A DNA stretch of 64,000 nucleotides from NCBI GenBank assembly GCA_030280995.1, contig JASXTE010000001.1:21379606-21443605 (forward strand), given 5' to 3'. Below are positions 33,400-45,713 of this stretch, piece by piece (the stretch's first letter is position 1; each line of letters begins with the position of its first letter). The position numbers were made by a program, and so were the translations under genes. Source of the stretch: Hemileia vastatrix. Its lineage: Eukaryota > Basidiomycota > Pucciniomycetes > Pucciniales > Zaghouaniaceae. The notes below the pieces were generated by a model, which did no database searches, was not told the DNA's origin, and saw only the letters and a list, made by a program, of their open reading frames with translations.

Positions 33400-34560
33400 A
33401 GTCATATAATGATAATCATGAAGAAATTTGTTTTTTTCATGAGGTTCATGTATATACTTGTGGTTTATTTCATCAAATTTGGTCACAGATCATTTCCATT
33501 CACATTTTTACATGAATTCTCATTACTATAAATTTTTTAATTATCTTATATTAATTTTTTACATGGTAATTTATGGAATGAGCCTGAAACTTGGAAATCT
33601 AGCCCCCTACTTTAATAAAACATGGGGGAGTTTATTGCCATTTTTTTGAATTGGATAAAATTTGTTGCTCCTCATCCCATGCTTTGATAAATATTAGGAG
33701 AGGGTATTTCCGAATAAAAATTTTGACATAAATATATTTTGATATGGAAAAAATTTGGTGATTAGAACTCCATAATATGATAAAAAGCAGGGCACATGAT
33801 TGACAAAATAAAAATGCATTTTTTGTCACCATAAATTCTCTTGGCCTATCTAGATCCAATCTGTCTAAAAACTAAATTATATTTCACATTTCAATTATCA
33901 AGAGTTTTTTATATGAGGAGTTCATCTAGTATTGAAGACTATTCTAACAAGGGCTATCAGCTGAAAAATAAGCTTTTGATATTGGGAAGTTTATTCTTGA
34001 TACTCTAACTTCATGATTTCAGTCTGAGCTTGTTCCTTTTCTGTAGAAAGTTTGAATTTCAAAAATAAGAGAAATAAATTTAAAAAAATAAATTAATAAA
34101 TACAAATTTTTCTAACATTGTTCATGTTTTCATCAATCTCCCCATAAGTAGAGGAAACAGCCTCTGACATTGATTGAGTTTGCCCAAAACTAGCAGAAGC
34201 TCTTTGCTTGAGTCTGTTTCCAGGAGGTGTCAACCCTTATACTTCTAACCTTCCATTATCAGTTACTTTCTTATAATTTTTTATATTGTTGAGCCTTAGT
34301 TCTGTTCAATACTTGGGTAGTAAATTAGCAATACAAAAGAAAAATTAATAACAAAAGTAGCTTAATATTACTTCCATGGGCTCATTGAGCTCAATTACAG
34401 AATATACAGTGGATTCTTCAAATTTAGGAGAGTTTAGTAAAGGATCCTAAGGAAATTGTTGATTATTTGTATGAGAATTAGATATGTAAAGCTTTGACAA
34501 TAATAAAAATTTGTGCAGGAAATTTTGATGAAAAAATGAATGAAAAGGTAATATATTTAC
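33400..34560. mobile_element. Decayed Harbinger fragment (A4): spacer plus Myb-gene 3' part
   Basis: 33410-33500 matches the spacer after the Tet-like gene of B1 (ATCATGAAGAAATTTG... with TGAGGTTCATGTATATAC), and 33600-33660 has the AAAACATGGGGGAGTTTATTG marker. On the minus strand at about 34260-34110 a scrap reads LKQRASASFGQTQSMSEAVS, comparable to LKRRASTSMNLNHLLKRG of the Myb-like protein. No intact frame or terminus. Confidence 0.45.
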
Positions 34561-35262
34561 TGTAGTGAGTTGAGTTACAATTTAATTCAGATAAGTGGGA
34601 GGGAGAAAAGAGCTATGATATAGAATTGATTGGGGGATGTGGGTATTGGTGGGCTAAATTGTGGTTGTGAAAATTGCACAAAATTAGGAAGTATTTTCTG
34701 GGACATAGTGATAGACATAGTAATTAAGTACTCAACTACATAAGAATGTATATGGATATGATATATAATCTAGTTCTTAAAATAATTTCTTTTGACTCTA
34801 AACTACAATTCCTCTTCAGTACTTGACACTGTATTTGAGACCCCAAGTACCAAATCAGCCATATTTAATGGCATTTTTCTAATGAAGACTTCTACTAGGA
34901 ATATTTGGAAAGGTTTGAGACCCCTTAATAGGTTCATCACACTATTGGAATAGTGTATGATATTGGGTTAAATATCATCACTTAGATAGCTGCTAGTTAA
35001 TTTCAATGGTGTATTTCAGCTTCAAATACTTGGCATCTCAATCCATTTTACCATACCCCTCACCACAAAAAACACCTGTAACCTCCTAGCAGGTTCCAAT
35101 CACTTAATCTATTTGTGACACAAGAATAACTCAGATTTTATGCCACAAAAGCTAGCATGCTCACTGTTCAGTATGCAGTCTTTCCAGAAGAATTTCAGCT
35201 GAGCTAGAACCTAATCCAATCAAAGATAGGGATTGGCACCTGCAATCAGGTGCCTCACTATA
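34560..35262. other. Non-coding sequence left of A3
   Basis: No gene. Contains two TTTGAGACCCC blocks (about 34829 and 34915) and a GGCACCTGCAATCAGGTGCC hairpin just before A3. A similar CACCTGTTAGCAGGTG occurs right after the nest at 61105, so A3 and C may have inserted in or between copies of a small inverted-repeat element. I cannot define its ends. Confidence 0.35.
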
Positions 35263-35567
35263 ATAGGGGGTTTCAGGTCTGGAAAATCCACACTTACAAA
35301 TCTGCACTTACATTTGACCGGATACACACTCATTTAAGTCCATATTTCCAAAAAACACTAGCCCCAACACTTGTGGATTTCAAAATGAAATAAGTCACTT
35401 ATTTCACTTGAATCCGCACTTTCTCAACCAAAAGTGCTGATTTCACCATAATGTCCCATTTCACTGATTTGTAAGCATCATCCCACTTATACACAGCACT
35501 CCACAGAATGACACTTCATAACTCAAAACATTGTACATCATTTACATTTTTATGCCATATAAGAGTC

Positions 35568-35845
35568 ATGACTTCCTCACTCTCAAATTGTGATAAGCTA
35601 CATCAAGCAATGACTTTCATAGCTATTGATTTCCTCTTGAACTCTGATTCTGATTTTGAAGAAGATTTTCTTTTTTTATCAAAAATGGCCAGGAAACATT
35701 ACCTTCTTCCAAGAAAGCCTCTAGTAATTCATACCTCAAGTACACAATCAAAAAACTTTTTAACCTATCTTTACCCAGTTTTAGACAGTTTTTCAGGACT
35801 TCTCAAGAATTTTTCCTTAGAATGGTTATTCTTATTTGAATATTG
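35568..35845 (+). pseudogene. Transposase N-terminal fragment in A3
   Basis: Reads MTSSLSNCDKLHQAMTFIAI and KMARKHYLLPRKPLVIHT, closely matching residues 1-60 of the intact transposase at 12542, then a frameshifted stretch. Similarity ends near 35850, where sequence jumps to the leader region, so the DDE domain was lost by deletion. Confidence 0.8.
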
Positions 35846-35849
35846 ACTT

Positions 35850-36864
35850 TGATTTTGAATTTTCTGTTATAGTATCTTTGTTTTCCTTCACCATCTCAAC
35901 ATGAAATTGCATACTTTCTAAAATTGCATAATTTTTTAGTAATTCTTTTTTTTCTTTCATCACTTATATCCATTTTTTCCTCTCCTCTTTCATCCCTCAA
36001 ATAATTTGAGGTCAATTTTTTTCTCATCTCATCTCTCCAGGTAAGTCATTTTTTCATTTTTACTTATATATTTGCTAATTAATTTTTTTTTCTTTTTTCT
36101 TTTTGTATCTAGATTTTTTTAGTAAGTGTTTATTTTTTTATTTTAAAAATAAAATTAACCTTTTTCCTTCTCTCCCTCTTTTCTTTCTTTTTTTAGTGCC
36201 ATCATCCTACTCTTCATCCTTCCTTGGCTTGGTCATTATTCCCCCTTTCTCCTATTTCACTTTTTTTTGGTTAAATGTCATTTAAACACATACATTGCAC
36301 ATTCTTTAAGTATTTAACTTTCTCCATATTCAATTTCCCCCAAATTCCAACTTCACTCTTTCTCACTCTATTTTTCCTACCTTTCAATCAAGGTAAGTTT
36401 TATCTCCTTTTTTTCATGTCTATACAATATATCATTCTTTCTATGAAAATTTCATACTTAAAATATGTAGGAATCATATCTATATAACAGTGGACTTATT
36501 CAACTCCTCTTGTTGTAATTTTTATTATAACTTTTCAAGTTTTTGAAAAATTTTGAAAACCAGATTTGGAATTAAGACTAGGGTTATTTGAATCAAATGT
36601 CCCTTTAACTGAGGATTCTCCTGAAGTCTATCTTTTATTTCCCAAAAACAGATTTGAATTTGGTTCAGTGTTTGCCTAGATATTGACCTTTAAAGTTGAG
36701 CCTTTTTTTCTTTCATTTTTTATATAACAAATTACGGTTAAGTTTCTTTAAATCACATTTCCTTTAACTGAAGATTCTCCTGAAGCCTATCTTTCATTTC
36801 CCACAAGCAGGTTTGAATTAGGTTCAGTGGTTGTTGAGATTTTCCCCTTGAAGTTGAGCCTTCT
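35850..36864 (+). other. Harbinger leader and tandem modules left of Gypsy-1
   Basis: 35870-36480 parallels 24930-25560 (same CAGGTAAGTCATTTTTTC donor-like site and T-rich runs). 36565-36860 holds two copies of the tandem module. Gypsy-1 is inserted after GTTGAGCCTTCT of the last module. Non-coding. Confidence 0.55.
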
Positions 36865-38042
36865 TGTCAGTATAGTCTAGTATATAAGTATGATATAATA
36901 GTGTTATTTTATGGTCCTACTACTTATTGATAAATGATTTAGTGATTAAACCTCAGGGGAAGACTATTAGAATAGTTATACTCAAATAAAACTCACAATA
37001 CTTGGATTTAAATGCGTGCTAGTGGTGGAAAATAGAAGAATAAAAATATAGTTATAGCTTATATAAAGATAATATCAATTTATAAGGGCATTATAATATA
37101 TTTCTGAATGCTAATAATTGTATTGTAGTGGTTGTTTGAATTGTAGTAATTGAATGATGATAATAAACCGTCAAAATCCCTCCTTACTTATACCCAAATC
37201 CACTGGAGTGCACAGACCTTCATTCCAGATGATGTCACTGCTATCCCCGGCAATTACAGCACTGTGAAGGCTCATCACCTCCCCATGGCATCCACTTCAA
37301 GAAGTTTCAACACCCAGACCTCCAGTAAGGACCCTACATCACTATTAATAATAACACAGATCCATACCATAAATAGAAAACCCAGATAAAAGCGGATACC
37401 ATAAAGAAACAGGTAAAATAAATAATCAAAAAGAGATTTAATGAAACTAAAAGCATATAAAGGAAACAAATAAAATGTCCAAGCCCCCAATAACATCCCC
37501 AAGCATCCATATTAACCCAGAAACATCCTTCCAACCCATAAATCCGTGAATAACCATCCAAGGAAGTAATTTTAGTTGTCCAAACTGGGTATATGCGCCT
37601 GATATAGGTGTCTATGCTTCTGTAGGCGTTGTGAATCCACTGATTTCGTCCATATGACCTAAAATAAGCAGAAAAACAAAGGTTATAGGCTATTAAGGGG
37701 CTAAAACCCACTTATATACCTAAATATACATAATATACTGCATATTTCACTGAATATGAGATTTATGTATACATATAAGCTTATGTATGTCAATAATTAC
37801 TTCATATCACTTAAGATAAGTATATTATGACTCCATTATCACCTTAATAAGTATTATTAGGCCATGGATAAGCTATTTAAACTATTATAAATTATATAAT
37901 AGAATAATAATTATATATATATATAATAAAATAATATATATTATTATTTTAACCTTATTTTTAAGATATAAGCTTAATCTACTTAAGGTTATCTTATTTT
38001 AAGCATAAGAAATACTCAGTCCTAAGGATATTTAGGCTGACA
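36865..38042 (-). repeat. Gypsy-1 3' LTR
   Basis: 1178 bp, TG...CA boundaries, pairs with 44536-45713. The small frames in it (37150-37711) recur in the other LTR and are not genes. Confidence 0.95.
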
Positions 38043-38156
38043 CTCCCTCACCCCAAAAAAAACAATAAAAAAAATGTTAATACATTTTAATTAAAACTAA
38101 GGAGTGAAATAAAAAAAAAAAAAAAAATTTATAATACATATACTGAATGAACAGTA

Positions 38157-40502
38157 TTATTTAGATTTAAATTTTTTCAAGAGATTTTTAAGATCAGAGA
38201 TTTCATTTTCTGGAATCCACTGGTCATATTCACTTGATTTATTTTTAAATCTTAATAGATACTCAACTCCCTTTTCTTTAGTAAGGTGTCTCTTTTTAAG
38301 TATCTTTTCAATTTCTGCCCTTTCCACTATTTCTTCAGGTTGCTGTTTATGCCTTCCTGATCTTCTTGGAAATAGAGCAGTATCATTAGAATGGTATGGT
38401 TTTATAAGAGAAATAGGAAATACTGGATGTTTTCTATCATAAGGTGCATATAGAATAACCTCAACAGCATTATTACCAACCATCTTTTTAACTACAAATG
38501 GTCCAATGAATGGATCCTTCAATTTAACATTACCATTTAAATTGAAATGTAGCGTTGAAATAAGGACTTCATCACCCTCTTTGAACATTTGTTCTTTATG
38601 GGCTTTATCCCATCTTTTCTTTTCATACTCAAAAGCCTTATTTATACATTCTTGAGCATGTTTTCTGCATAATTCCTGCATCTGAAGAAAAGATTTAGTA
38701 CCTGGATGAATATCCAATCTAGGTAACTTATTAAGAGTTTTAGCAGGGGTATTAGGTACATAAACCAACCATAACTCAAATGGCTTTTTGCCAGTGACAG
38801 AATGTACTGTACTATTATATGCAAATTCTAATCCTGGGATAAGGGTTACCCAATCATGCGTGAATTTGTCATTGTCTTTAAAATTAAGACCAAAAGCACA
38901 GTATCTTCTTATCATATCTTCTAAGTTTTGTATCATTCTCTCTGCTAGCCCATCAGTTTGTGGATGGTGTGCTGTAGAAAGTTTTAATTGACACCCTGAA
39001 ACATCCATAAGTGACGTCCAGAACTCAGAAGTAAATTTAGGATCTCTGTCAGAAACTATTGCTTTGGGGAAACCTGCTGTATTTAACATTTGTGTCCACC
39101 ATAAAAAAGCTAAGTCCTTTGCAGAAACCTCTTTGTGGGTAGGAATAAATTTACACATCTTTGTAAATCTATCTACAATTACCCAGCAGGAGTTATAACT
39201 CTTATGCCCTGCTATTGGCAAACCTGTTACAAAGTCCATGTTAATGATTTCCCATGGAGCTTTTGGTTGCTCAATTTGTTGTAATAAACCAGCTCTTTTT
39301 CCTGTTAATCTTTTAGATTTTTGACAAGAATCACATGTTTCAACATATTTCTGAACATCATCAGACATGTTAATCCACCAAGCTGTGTTTTTTACTCTGG
39401 TTAATGTTTTATGGTAGTCAAAATGACCTGCTAATATATCATCATGGCATATACTTAACATTAACTCCTTCATTGAAGGGGGAATTACAATTACATTACT
39501 TAATTTTTTCCTGTAATATATAAAACCATCCTCAATGGAAAATTTTCCTTTTTCTAATGCCTCTTTGTACTTTATTGGTAATGTTTTTATTAAAACATTC
39601 ATTGAAGCATTAGATGGATCATTTAATATTGTAGTTAATTTACTTAAGTCAGGATCTGAATTATAATTATCAAGAATTGATTGCATAAATTCATCCTCAA
39701 GATCTACAATATAAATGCCATAAATGTTAATAATCTCTGACTCAGGAACATAAGCAGGATTATCATCATTATTAGGCAGAGGTACTCTAGATAACAGATC
39801 TACATTAGAGTGCAAGGTTCCTTCTCTATGTGTAATAGTCATCTGTCCTCTGTATTCTTGTACAGCTAATTTCCATCTAAACGTGTGTCTATTAGGAGTT
39901 TTCATGTTTAAGAGTGACTTAACTGCACTACAGTCAGTTATTAACTCAAATTTTTGGTCTTCAAGGTAATAATGTAGCTTTTCAAGAGCCCATACTACTG
40001 CCAAACATTCAAGTTGAGTAGCACCATATTTCAATTCACCACTTCTCAGAGTACGTGAAATATAGCAGATTACTACTTCTGACATTTTTCCTTCAATAAG
40101 TTGTTTTTGATGCAAAGCAGCACCCAGTCCAATAAAACTTGCATCTGTATATAATACAAAAGGTAATTGGAAATCTGGTAATCCCAAGATAGGAGCTGTC
40201 ATTAAACATTCTTTTAACTTATCAAAAGCTTGTTGTCTTTCATTATTCCAAATGAAAGCTTCTGATTTCTTTATCAGTGTTGTCAGTGGTGCAGCAATTG
40301 ATTGGTAGTTTTTTATATATTGTCTATAATAACCACACATTCCAAGAAAAGATTGTACATCCTTCACATTTTGAGGAATGCCAATATTCTTTATTGCAGC
40401 CACTTTATTTTGGTCTACACATATTTGTAAGCCAGATACAATATGACCAAGCACTTTTAAAGATTCAAACCCAAATTTACATTTTTTCAATGCAAGGGTC
40501 AT
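38157..40502 (-). pseudogene. Gypsy-1 pol, 3' part: RT end, RNase H, integrase, chromodomain
   Basis: 781 codons open. It starts just inside the RT thumb (LKKCKFGFESLKVLGHIVSG). RNase H is shown by FVLYTDASFIGLGAALHQ and ELITDCSAVKSLL. The integrase zinc-binding HHCC spans LAGHFDYHK to CDSCQKSK, and the catalytic residues lie in NMDFVTGLP, IVSDRDPKF and HHPQTDGLAERM. The last 55 residues (EIEKILKKRHLTKEKGVEYL ... YDQWIPENEI) are a chromodomain, which in chromoviruses directs integration to modified chromatin. It is one base out of frame with the upstream half at an A6 run (40500-40506). If that single-base difference is an error, the polyprotein would be continuous here. Confidence 0.93.
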
Positions 40503-42330
40503 TTTTTATTTCATCCATTTTCTGAAATACTTTCCTTAAATGGATTAAGTGTTCATCAAAAGATTTAGAGAACACTATGATGTCATCAATGTATACCATT
40601 AACCATCCCTCAATCATTTCATTATGGAATGTTATATCCATTAACTTCTGAAATACTGATGGAGCATTTTTTGGTCCAAATGGCATTCTGACATACTTAT
40701 AAATTCCCATGTGTGTTGTTATCAACAAAAAGTTCTGTGAATTCTTTTCAACAGGAATTTGATGGTACCCTTTATTTCCATCTAGGCAACTTATATATTT
40801 AGCACCTTTAAGGGTAGCATGTATAGAGGCAATCCTTGGCAAGGGATAAATATCATCTACTGTAAATGTATTTAATGCTCTATAATCACCGCACAGTCTT
40901 GCTTTATCTTGTTCATAAGAAATTAGCACTGGTGATATTACACAATATTTTGGTGTAGTTTCAACCTTCTCAAGAATTTTCATTTTTAATAACATCTTAA
41001 TATTATCCTCTATGTCTTTCCTCTTCATTGGTGAAGCAGGGTATGGTTTCTTTTTAAGACTAGCAGGAATATTATCCATATCACAGGTTAAACTAATCTT
41101 CATTTCCTGATATTTTACAAGGCCAAGTTCATTTGTACCATGTGCAAAAGCCATTGGAAAAGCTTTAATTAATTCCAAAATATTATCTTTCTCAGTTTTA
41201 CTTATCTGAGTGCCAAATGATGCTTTTGAAATTTCTGTTTCCAGAAGTTCCATCTCATTGGATTCTCTTCCTTTAGACGGGGAATTTGTTACTGACTCAA
41301 TGTGTAAGACTGTGTTAAAAGAATTTATTTTAAATTTCCTTTTACCATTTATGCCAATTGTAAAATTGTTATTAGCAGGGTCTAATTTTACACCAAATTT
41401 AGTCAGAATATCATTTCCAATGATAAAACAGTTACTACAATTAGTATTATCCATTACTACAAAGTCACAAGTTACCCTAACATAACCATGTTGGTGTTTA
41501 AAGAAAACAGCAGCTTTGTATTTACCAATGGGGTGTAGCACTGATCCAAAACCTCTCCAATTTTTATTTTGAAGTGGTTCAAGCTTAAACTTATATTCAC
41601 TATCAATTTTCTGTAATGTATTAGTGGAAACAACAGAACCAGCAGCTCCTGTGTCCAGTACTATATTAACATTTTCACCAGAAATGATAGCTGGAACCGT
41701 GATAGGTGTCATTCTAAAGTTATCAGATTGTATATCCTTAATGATTTCAGCATCCTCAAAATTCATTAAAGATTCATTTGAGTCCATATTTAATATTGGA
41801 TTTTCAAAGATGGAAAAATCATCTTCCAACATACAGACTTCATTTTCATCACTATATGAGATATTGCTGTCATAATCACTTGATTCTTTCCTCTTTTCAG
41901 TTTCAGTTTCAGATTCACGTTGATTTTCAACAATATTTATGTTTTTCTCACATTTGTGACCTTTGACCCAAGGTTTGTTACACTTATAACAAGTATTTGT
42001 TTCATACTTTTTAGGTACTACAGGTGCAGTAGGTTTTTTCTGCTTCTCCTGAAGTGTTTTTGAATTCTGAGTTTTTACAGGTTCAACATTTTGCTTATAA
42101 GTGGAATACCTTGATTCATACTTATGGTTTAATAATATTTCATTGCAAATATTAATAAAGTCAGAATATTCAGTAACATTTAATGTTCTAGCTACAACAA
42201 TGTCTCTGACAGATATAGGTAATTTGTATATTATCTTATCTTTCCATAAGTTAAAATCCATATGAGGCTCAATGGCTTTTAATATTTTGTTTAAATTCAT
42301 TAAAAATACCATAGGTTTGTCACCATTCAA
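40477..42330 (-). pseudogene. Gypsy-1 gag C-terminus, protease and RT
   Basis: The frame opens inside the capsid region (MNLNKILKAIEPHMDFNLWK). Then come a zinc knuckle of the CxxC-x7-HxC form (CYKCNKPWVKGHKC), the protease active site IVLDTGAAGSVVS and RT motifs (ARLCGDYRALNTFTVDDIYP, LDGNKGYHQIPV, MPFGPKNAPSVFQ, VYIDDIIVFS). The catalytic YIDD is intact. The frame is the same as the upstream gag frame and separated from it by one TAG (42363-42361); downstream it slips at an A6 run. It lies on the minus strand between gag and the integrase half. Confidence 0.93.
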
Positions 42331-42360
42331 CGGATTATACCTAGTCTTCTCATAAAGTCT

Positions 42361-43749
42361 CTACTGAGTAAGCCTGAATTTAGAACCTCCAAATTGTTTT
42401 TCAATAAGTTGTTTCCATTCAGCCCAAGAGTAGTCTCTACCATCACTTAAGACAGCTTCAAACCATAATAAAGCAACATCCTTAAATAAAGAAATTAATT
42501 TTGATGTTATCTCTTCATCTGGTAACTTATATGAGAATTTCAAGTTGTCAATTCTTTGAATAAAATGTTGCCAATCAGAGCTGGCTTCCCCATCATAAGT
42601 TGGGTACTGATCCATCTTAGGCCAGTTCTTCTTATTGGATTTTATCTCACTAATCTTAGGTAAATTCAACAACTCATTCACTTTTGATAAATGGTCTTGT
42701 ATTTCTTCCTGCACGGATTTGTGACTTACATTTTCAGATTTGACACTACCACCAGATGGTTTTAATTGTGGTGGTATAGGGAAGGAAAGAGATTCACTTT
42801 TGCCAATGAAAGGATTATTATTATATTGATTATACTTATGATTATCCTGGTTCATCAGTAGATTGGCAGTTTCAATCTCAACTTTAGTTAATCTTTGTAG
42901 CAACTCAGAGACACTTTGATTTGTCTGGGCAAAAGATAACTTTGTTCTTGATTCAGTTTTTAATAAATGTGTTTCATATAATTTTTCTAACTCACAAAAT
43001 TTGTTTGAAAGGTCATTATATTTATTACTCAATGAATCATATTTAAGAGTTAGAGACAAATTTTCTTTCTCTAATTCTTTGTTACGTGTTGCTAATTGAG
43101 AAATGTTTAATGTCAAGGATGAAATTGTATCACTAGTTAGCTTAACTGTTTGTTCCTCACAATCAGTCATTCTATTCCACAATGCTGAAACAATTCTATG
43201 GACAGTTGGATTATTGTTAAAATATTCCATGTCCTCCTTTTCAATTCTCTCACTTTCCTGTGAACTTCTCATCTCACTAGTAGGTGGTTGCAACTGAGGA
43301 TTAACTGTATTATCATTGTAAATAGTACTGTTATTGTGGACAAAAGACAAGTCAGGTGTATCTACTCTAAAACCTAAATTTCTTAAATCATCCTCTATTT
43401 TTTGTACAGATTTAACATCAATAGAATTACCTATATTGTAATTATCAGTATTATGTCCAATCTGAGAGGGTAAGTTACTTACCAAGGGATGGTTGCCAGT
43501 CCTTATTTTTGGCGCTTTTTTCCCTTGTAAGGGTGAGCTGAGGAAGTCAGATGAGGGGGTGGATCCCTGTTGCAACTGTGGCTTGTCCACTGTTGGTGAA
43601 ACCAGTCCCATTTCCATTTGTCTACCAGGATTTTCTCCTGGGAGTGAGTGGACCCTCCTTGGGTAGGGGGTTGCTGATTTGATTGACTGGGCTGGCCTCC
43701 CTTTAATTCTGCCATTGCCTGATTCATCTGCTGAAATCCTACCTTGCAA
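42361..43749 (-). pseudogene. Gypsy-1 gag, main part, ended by a premature TAG
   Basis: Contains a predicted coiled coil (LATRNKELEKENLSLTLKYD) and the retrotransposon gag domain (WPKMDQYPTYDGEASSDWQH, LFKDVALLWFEAV, SWAEWKQLIEKQFGGS), then TAG. The same frame resumes at once with LYEKTRYNPL and the rest of the capsid helices, so the stop cuts the capsid domain and does not mark a gag-pol border. The first 80 codons overlap a second frame (44000-43503). Confidence 0.85.
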
Positions 43750-44000
43750 TTGTTTTGCAACTGCTCTACTTCTTTGAACATGAGAGATTTTGATTCCTCC
43801 AACTTCAGAACCTGTTTGGCCAGGTGGGACAGTTGATCCTGAAGAGGAGGAGACGTCTTTTTTATAGTTATCTTTTTTAAGAGGGCGTCCTTTTCATCTA
43901 TACTCATGCTTTCTGGATGGGGGTACTGTTGTCCCTCCATGGTGATGTCCTGGAAAGTTTTTGTTAGCTTTAGACCTGGTATTATAAGCAGGCTTTTCAC
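43503..44000 (-). pseudogene. Gypsy-1 gag N-terminal segment, out of frame
   Basis: 165 codons with a coiled-coil stretch (LSHLAKQVLKLEESKSLMFK) and a Gln-rich end. A more likely start is the internal MEGQQYPHPES near 43940. One base out of frame with the gag ORF below it; the true junction lies within the 250-bp overlap. Whether this is a mutation or a second start I cannot tell. Confidence 0.6.
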
Positions 44001-44535
44001 TTACACTATCCTGGGGAGCACTCATATTGTTCAGAATGACAATATTTTACGTCTACAAAAGGAAAAAACTCTATAGAATTAGTAGACAAATAATATTAGC
44101 AATTATATTACTAATAAAAAAGCAATGGAGCTTACCCTGAATTTATATCTTTATTTATTTAAATAAAATGTAAGAAAAATTCGAAAAAATCTGTTAAAAA
44201 TATAATAACAAGTTTAACTAGACCTCTATAAGGGTGAATAATTAGCTTACCAAGGTTTAGCCAAATACCAATTTAATTGGGTGTTATATTGGTGTCCAAA
44301 TACCAAGTGAAATTGGGTTTATATTGGGTACAGTTACTACTGTAAATATCTAATTTTTATGATAAAAAATTAGTACAATTATTTTAAGGGTTCTTTTCCG
44401 CAATCAATGAGTTATGATGACCCACTAATATGCAGCAGACCCAAATATTTGGTTAATTTTGAGCTGTACTAAGGTAAAAACACGTCCCAAGGCTTATACT
44501 AAATAATAAGTAAAATATAAGGAAAGACCCCCAAT
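44001..44535 (-). other. Gypsy-1 leader with primer-binding site
   Basis: Non-coding leader between the 5' LTR and gag. Directly inside the LTR the minus strand reads ATTGGGGGTCTTTCC; TGGGGGTCTTTCC is the candidate tRNA primer site. I cannot name the tRNA. Confidence 0.6.
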
Positions 44536-45713
44536 TGTCAGTATAGTCTAGTATATAAGTATGATATAATAGTGTTATTTTATGGTCCTACTACTTATTG
44601 ATAAATGATTTAGTGATTAAACCTCAGGGGAAGACTATTAGAATAGTTATACTCAAATAAAACTCACAATACTTGGATTTAAATGCGTGCTAGTGGTGGA
44701 AAATAGAAGAATAAAAATATAGTTATAGCTTATATAAAGATAATATCAATTTATAAGGGCATTATAATATATTTCTGAATGCTAATAATTGTATTGTAGT
44801 GGTTGTTTGAATTGTAGTAATTGAATGATGATAATAAACCGTCAAAATCCCTCCTTACTTATACCCAAATCCACTGGAGTGCACAGACCTTCAATCCAGA
44901 TGATGTCACTGCTATCCCCGGCAATTACAGCACTGTGAGGGCTCATCACCTCCCCATGGCGTCCACTTCAAGCAGTTTCAACACCCAGACCTCCAGTAAG
45001 GACCCTCCATCACTATTAATAATAACACAGATCCATACCATAAATAGAAAACCCAGATAAAAGCGGATACCATAAAGAAACAGGTAAAATAAATAATCAA
45101 AAAGAGATTTAATGAAACTAAAAGCATATAAAGGAAACAAATAAAATTTCCAAGCCCCCAATAACATCCCCAAGCATCCATATTAACCCAGAAACATCCT
45201 TCCAACCCATAAATCCGTGAATAACCATCCAAGGAAGTAATTTTAGTTGTCCAAACTGGGTATATGCGCCTGATATAGGTGTATATGCTTCTGTAGGCGT
45301 TGTGAATCCACTGATTTCGTCCATATGACCTAAAATAAGCAGAAAAACAAAGGTTATAGGCTATTAAGGGGCTAAAACCCACTTATATACCTAAATATAC
45401 ATAATATACTGCATATTTCACTGAATATGAGATTTATGTATACATATAAGCTTATGTATGTCAATAATTACTTCATATCACTTAAGATAAGTATATTATG
45501 ACTCCATTATCACCTTAATAAGTATTATTAGGCCATGGATAAGCTATTTAAACTATTATAAATTATATAATAGAATAATAATTATATATATATATAATAA
45601 AATAATATATATTATTATTTTAACCTTATTTTTAAGATATAAGCTTAATCTACTTAAGGTTATCTTAGTTTAAGCATAAGAAATACTCAGTCCTAAGGAT
45701 ATTTAGGCTTACA
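44536..45713 (-). repeat. Gypsy-1 5' LTR
   Basis: 1178 bp; partner of 36865-38042. Transcription of the minus-strand element should start here. The terminal base pairs differ between the two LTRs (TTACA here, TGACA in the other). Confidence 0.95.

Larger units (their letters stand above)
36865..45713 (-). mobile_element. Ty3/Gypsy chromovirus Gypsy-1, young but damaged
   Basis: Two 1178-bp LTRs (36865-38042, 44536-45713) differ at nine sites that I can see, about 0.8%, and are flanked by CTTCT at 36860-36864 and 45714-45718. Minus-strand order: 5' LTR, candidate primer-binding site TGGGGGTCTTTCC (44533-44521), gag, protease, RT, RNase H, integrase, chromodomain, a purine tract GGGGTGAGGGAG next to the 3' LTR (38054-38043), 3' LTR. 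It sits inside Harbinger A3. The coding region is interrupted in three places despite the recent insertion. Confidence 0.95.

Noticed and set aside
40495..40510. Programmed +1 frameshift in Gypsy-1 RT at the A6 run
   Set aside because: The shift falls inside the RT domain, not between proteins, so frameshifting would serve no purpose; an indel or consensus error is more likely.
42331..42363. TAG between gag and pol of Gypsy-1 as a programmed readthrough site
   Set aside because: The stop interrupts the capsid domain: gag helices and the zinc knuckle continue after it in the same frame. It is not at the gag-pol boundary, so a nonsense mutation is simpler.
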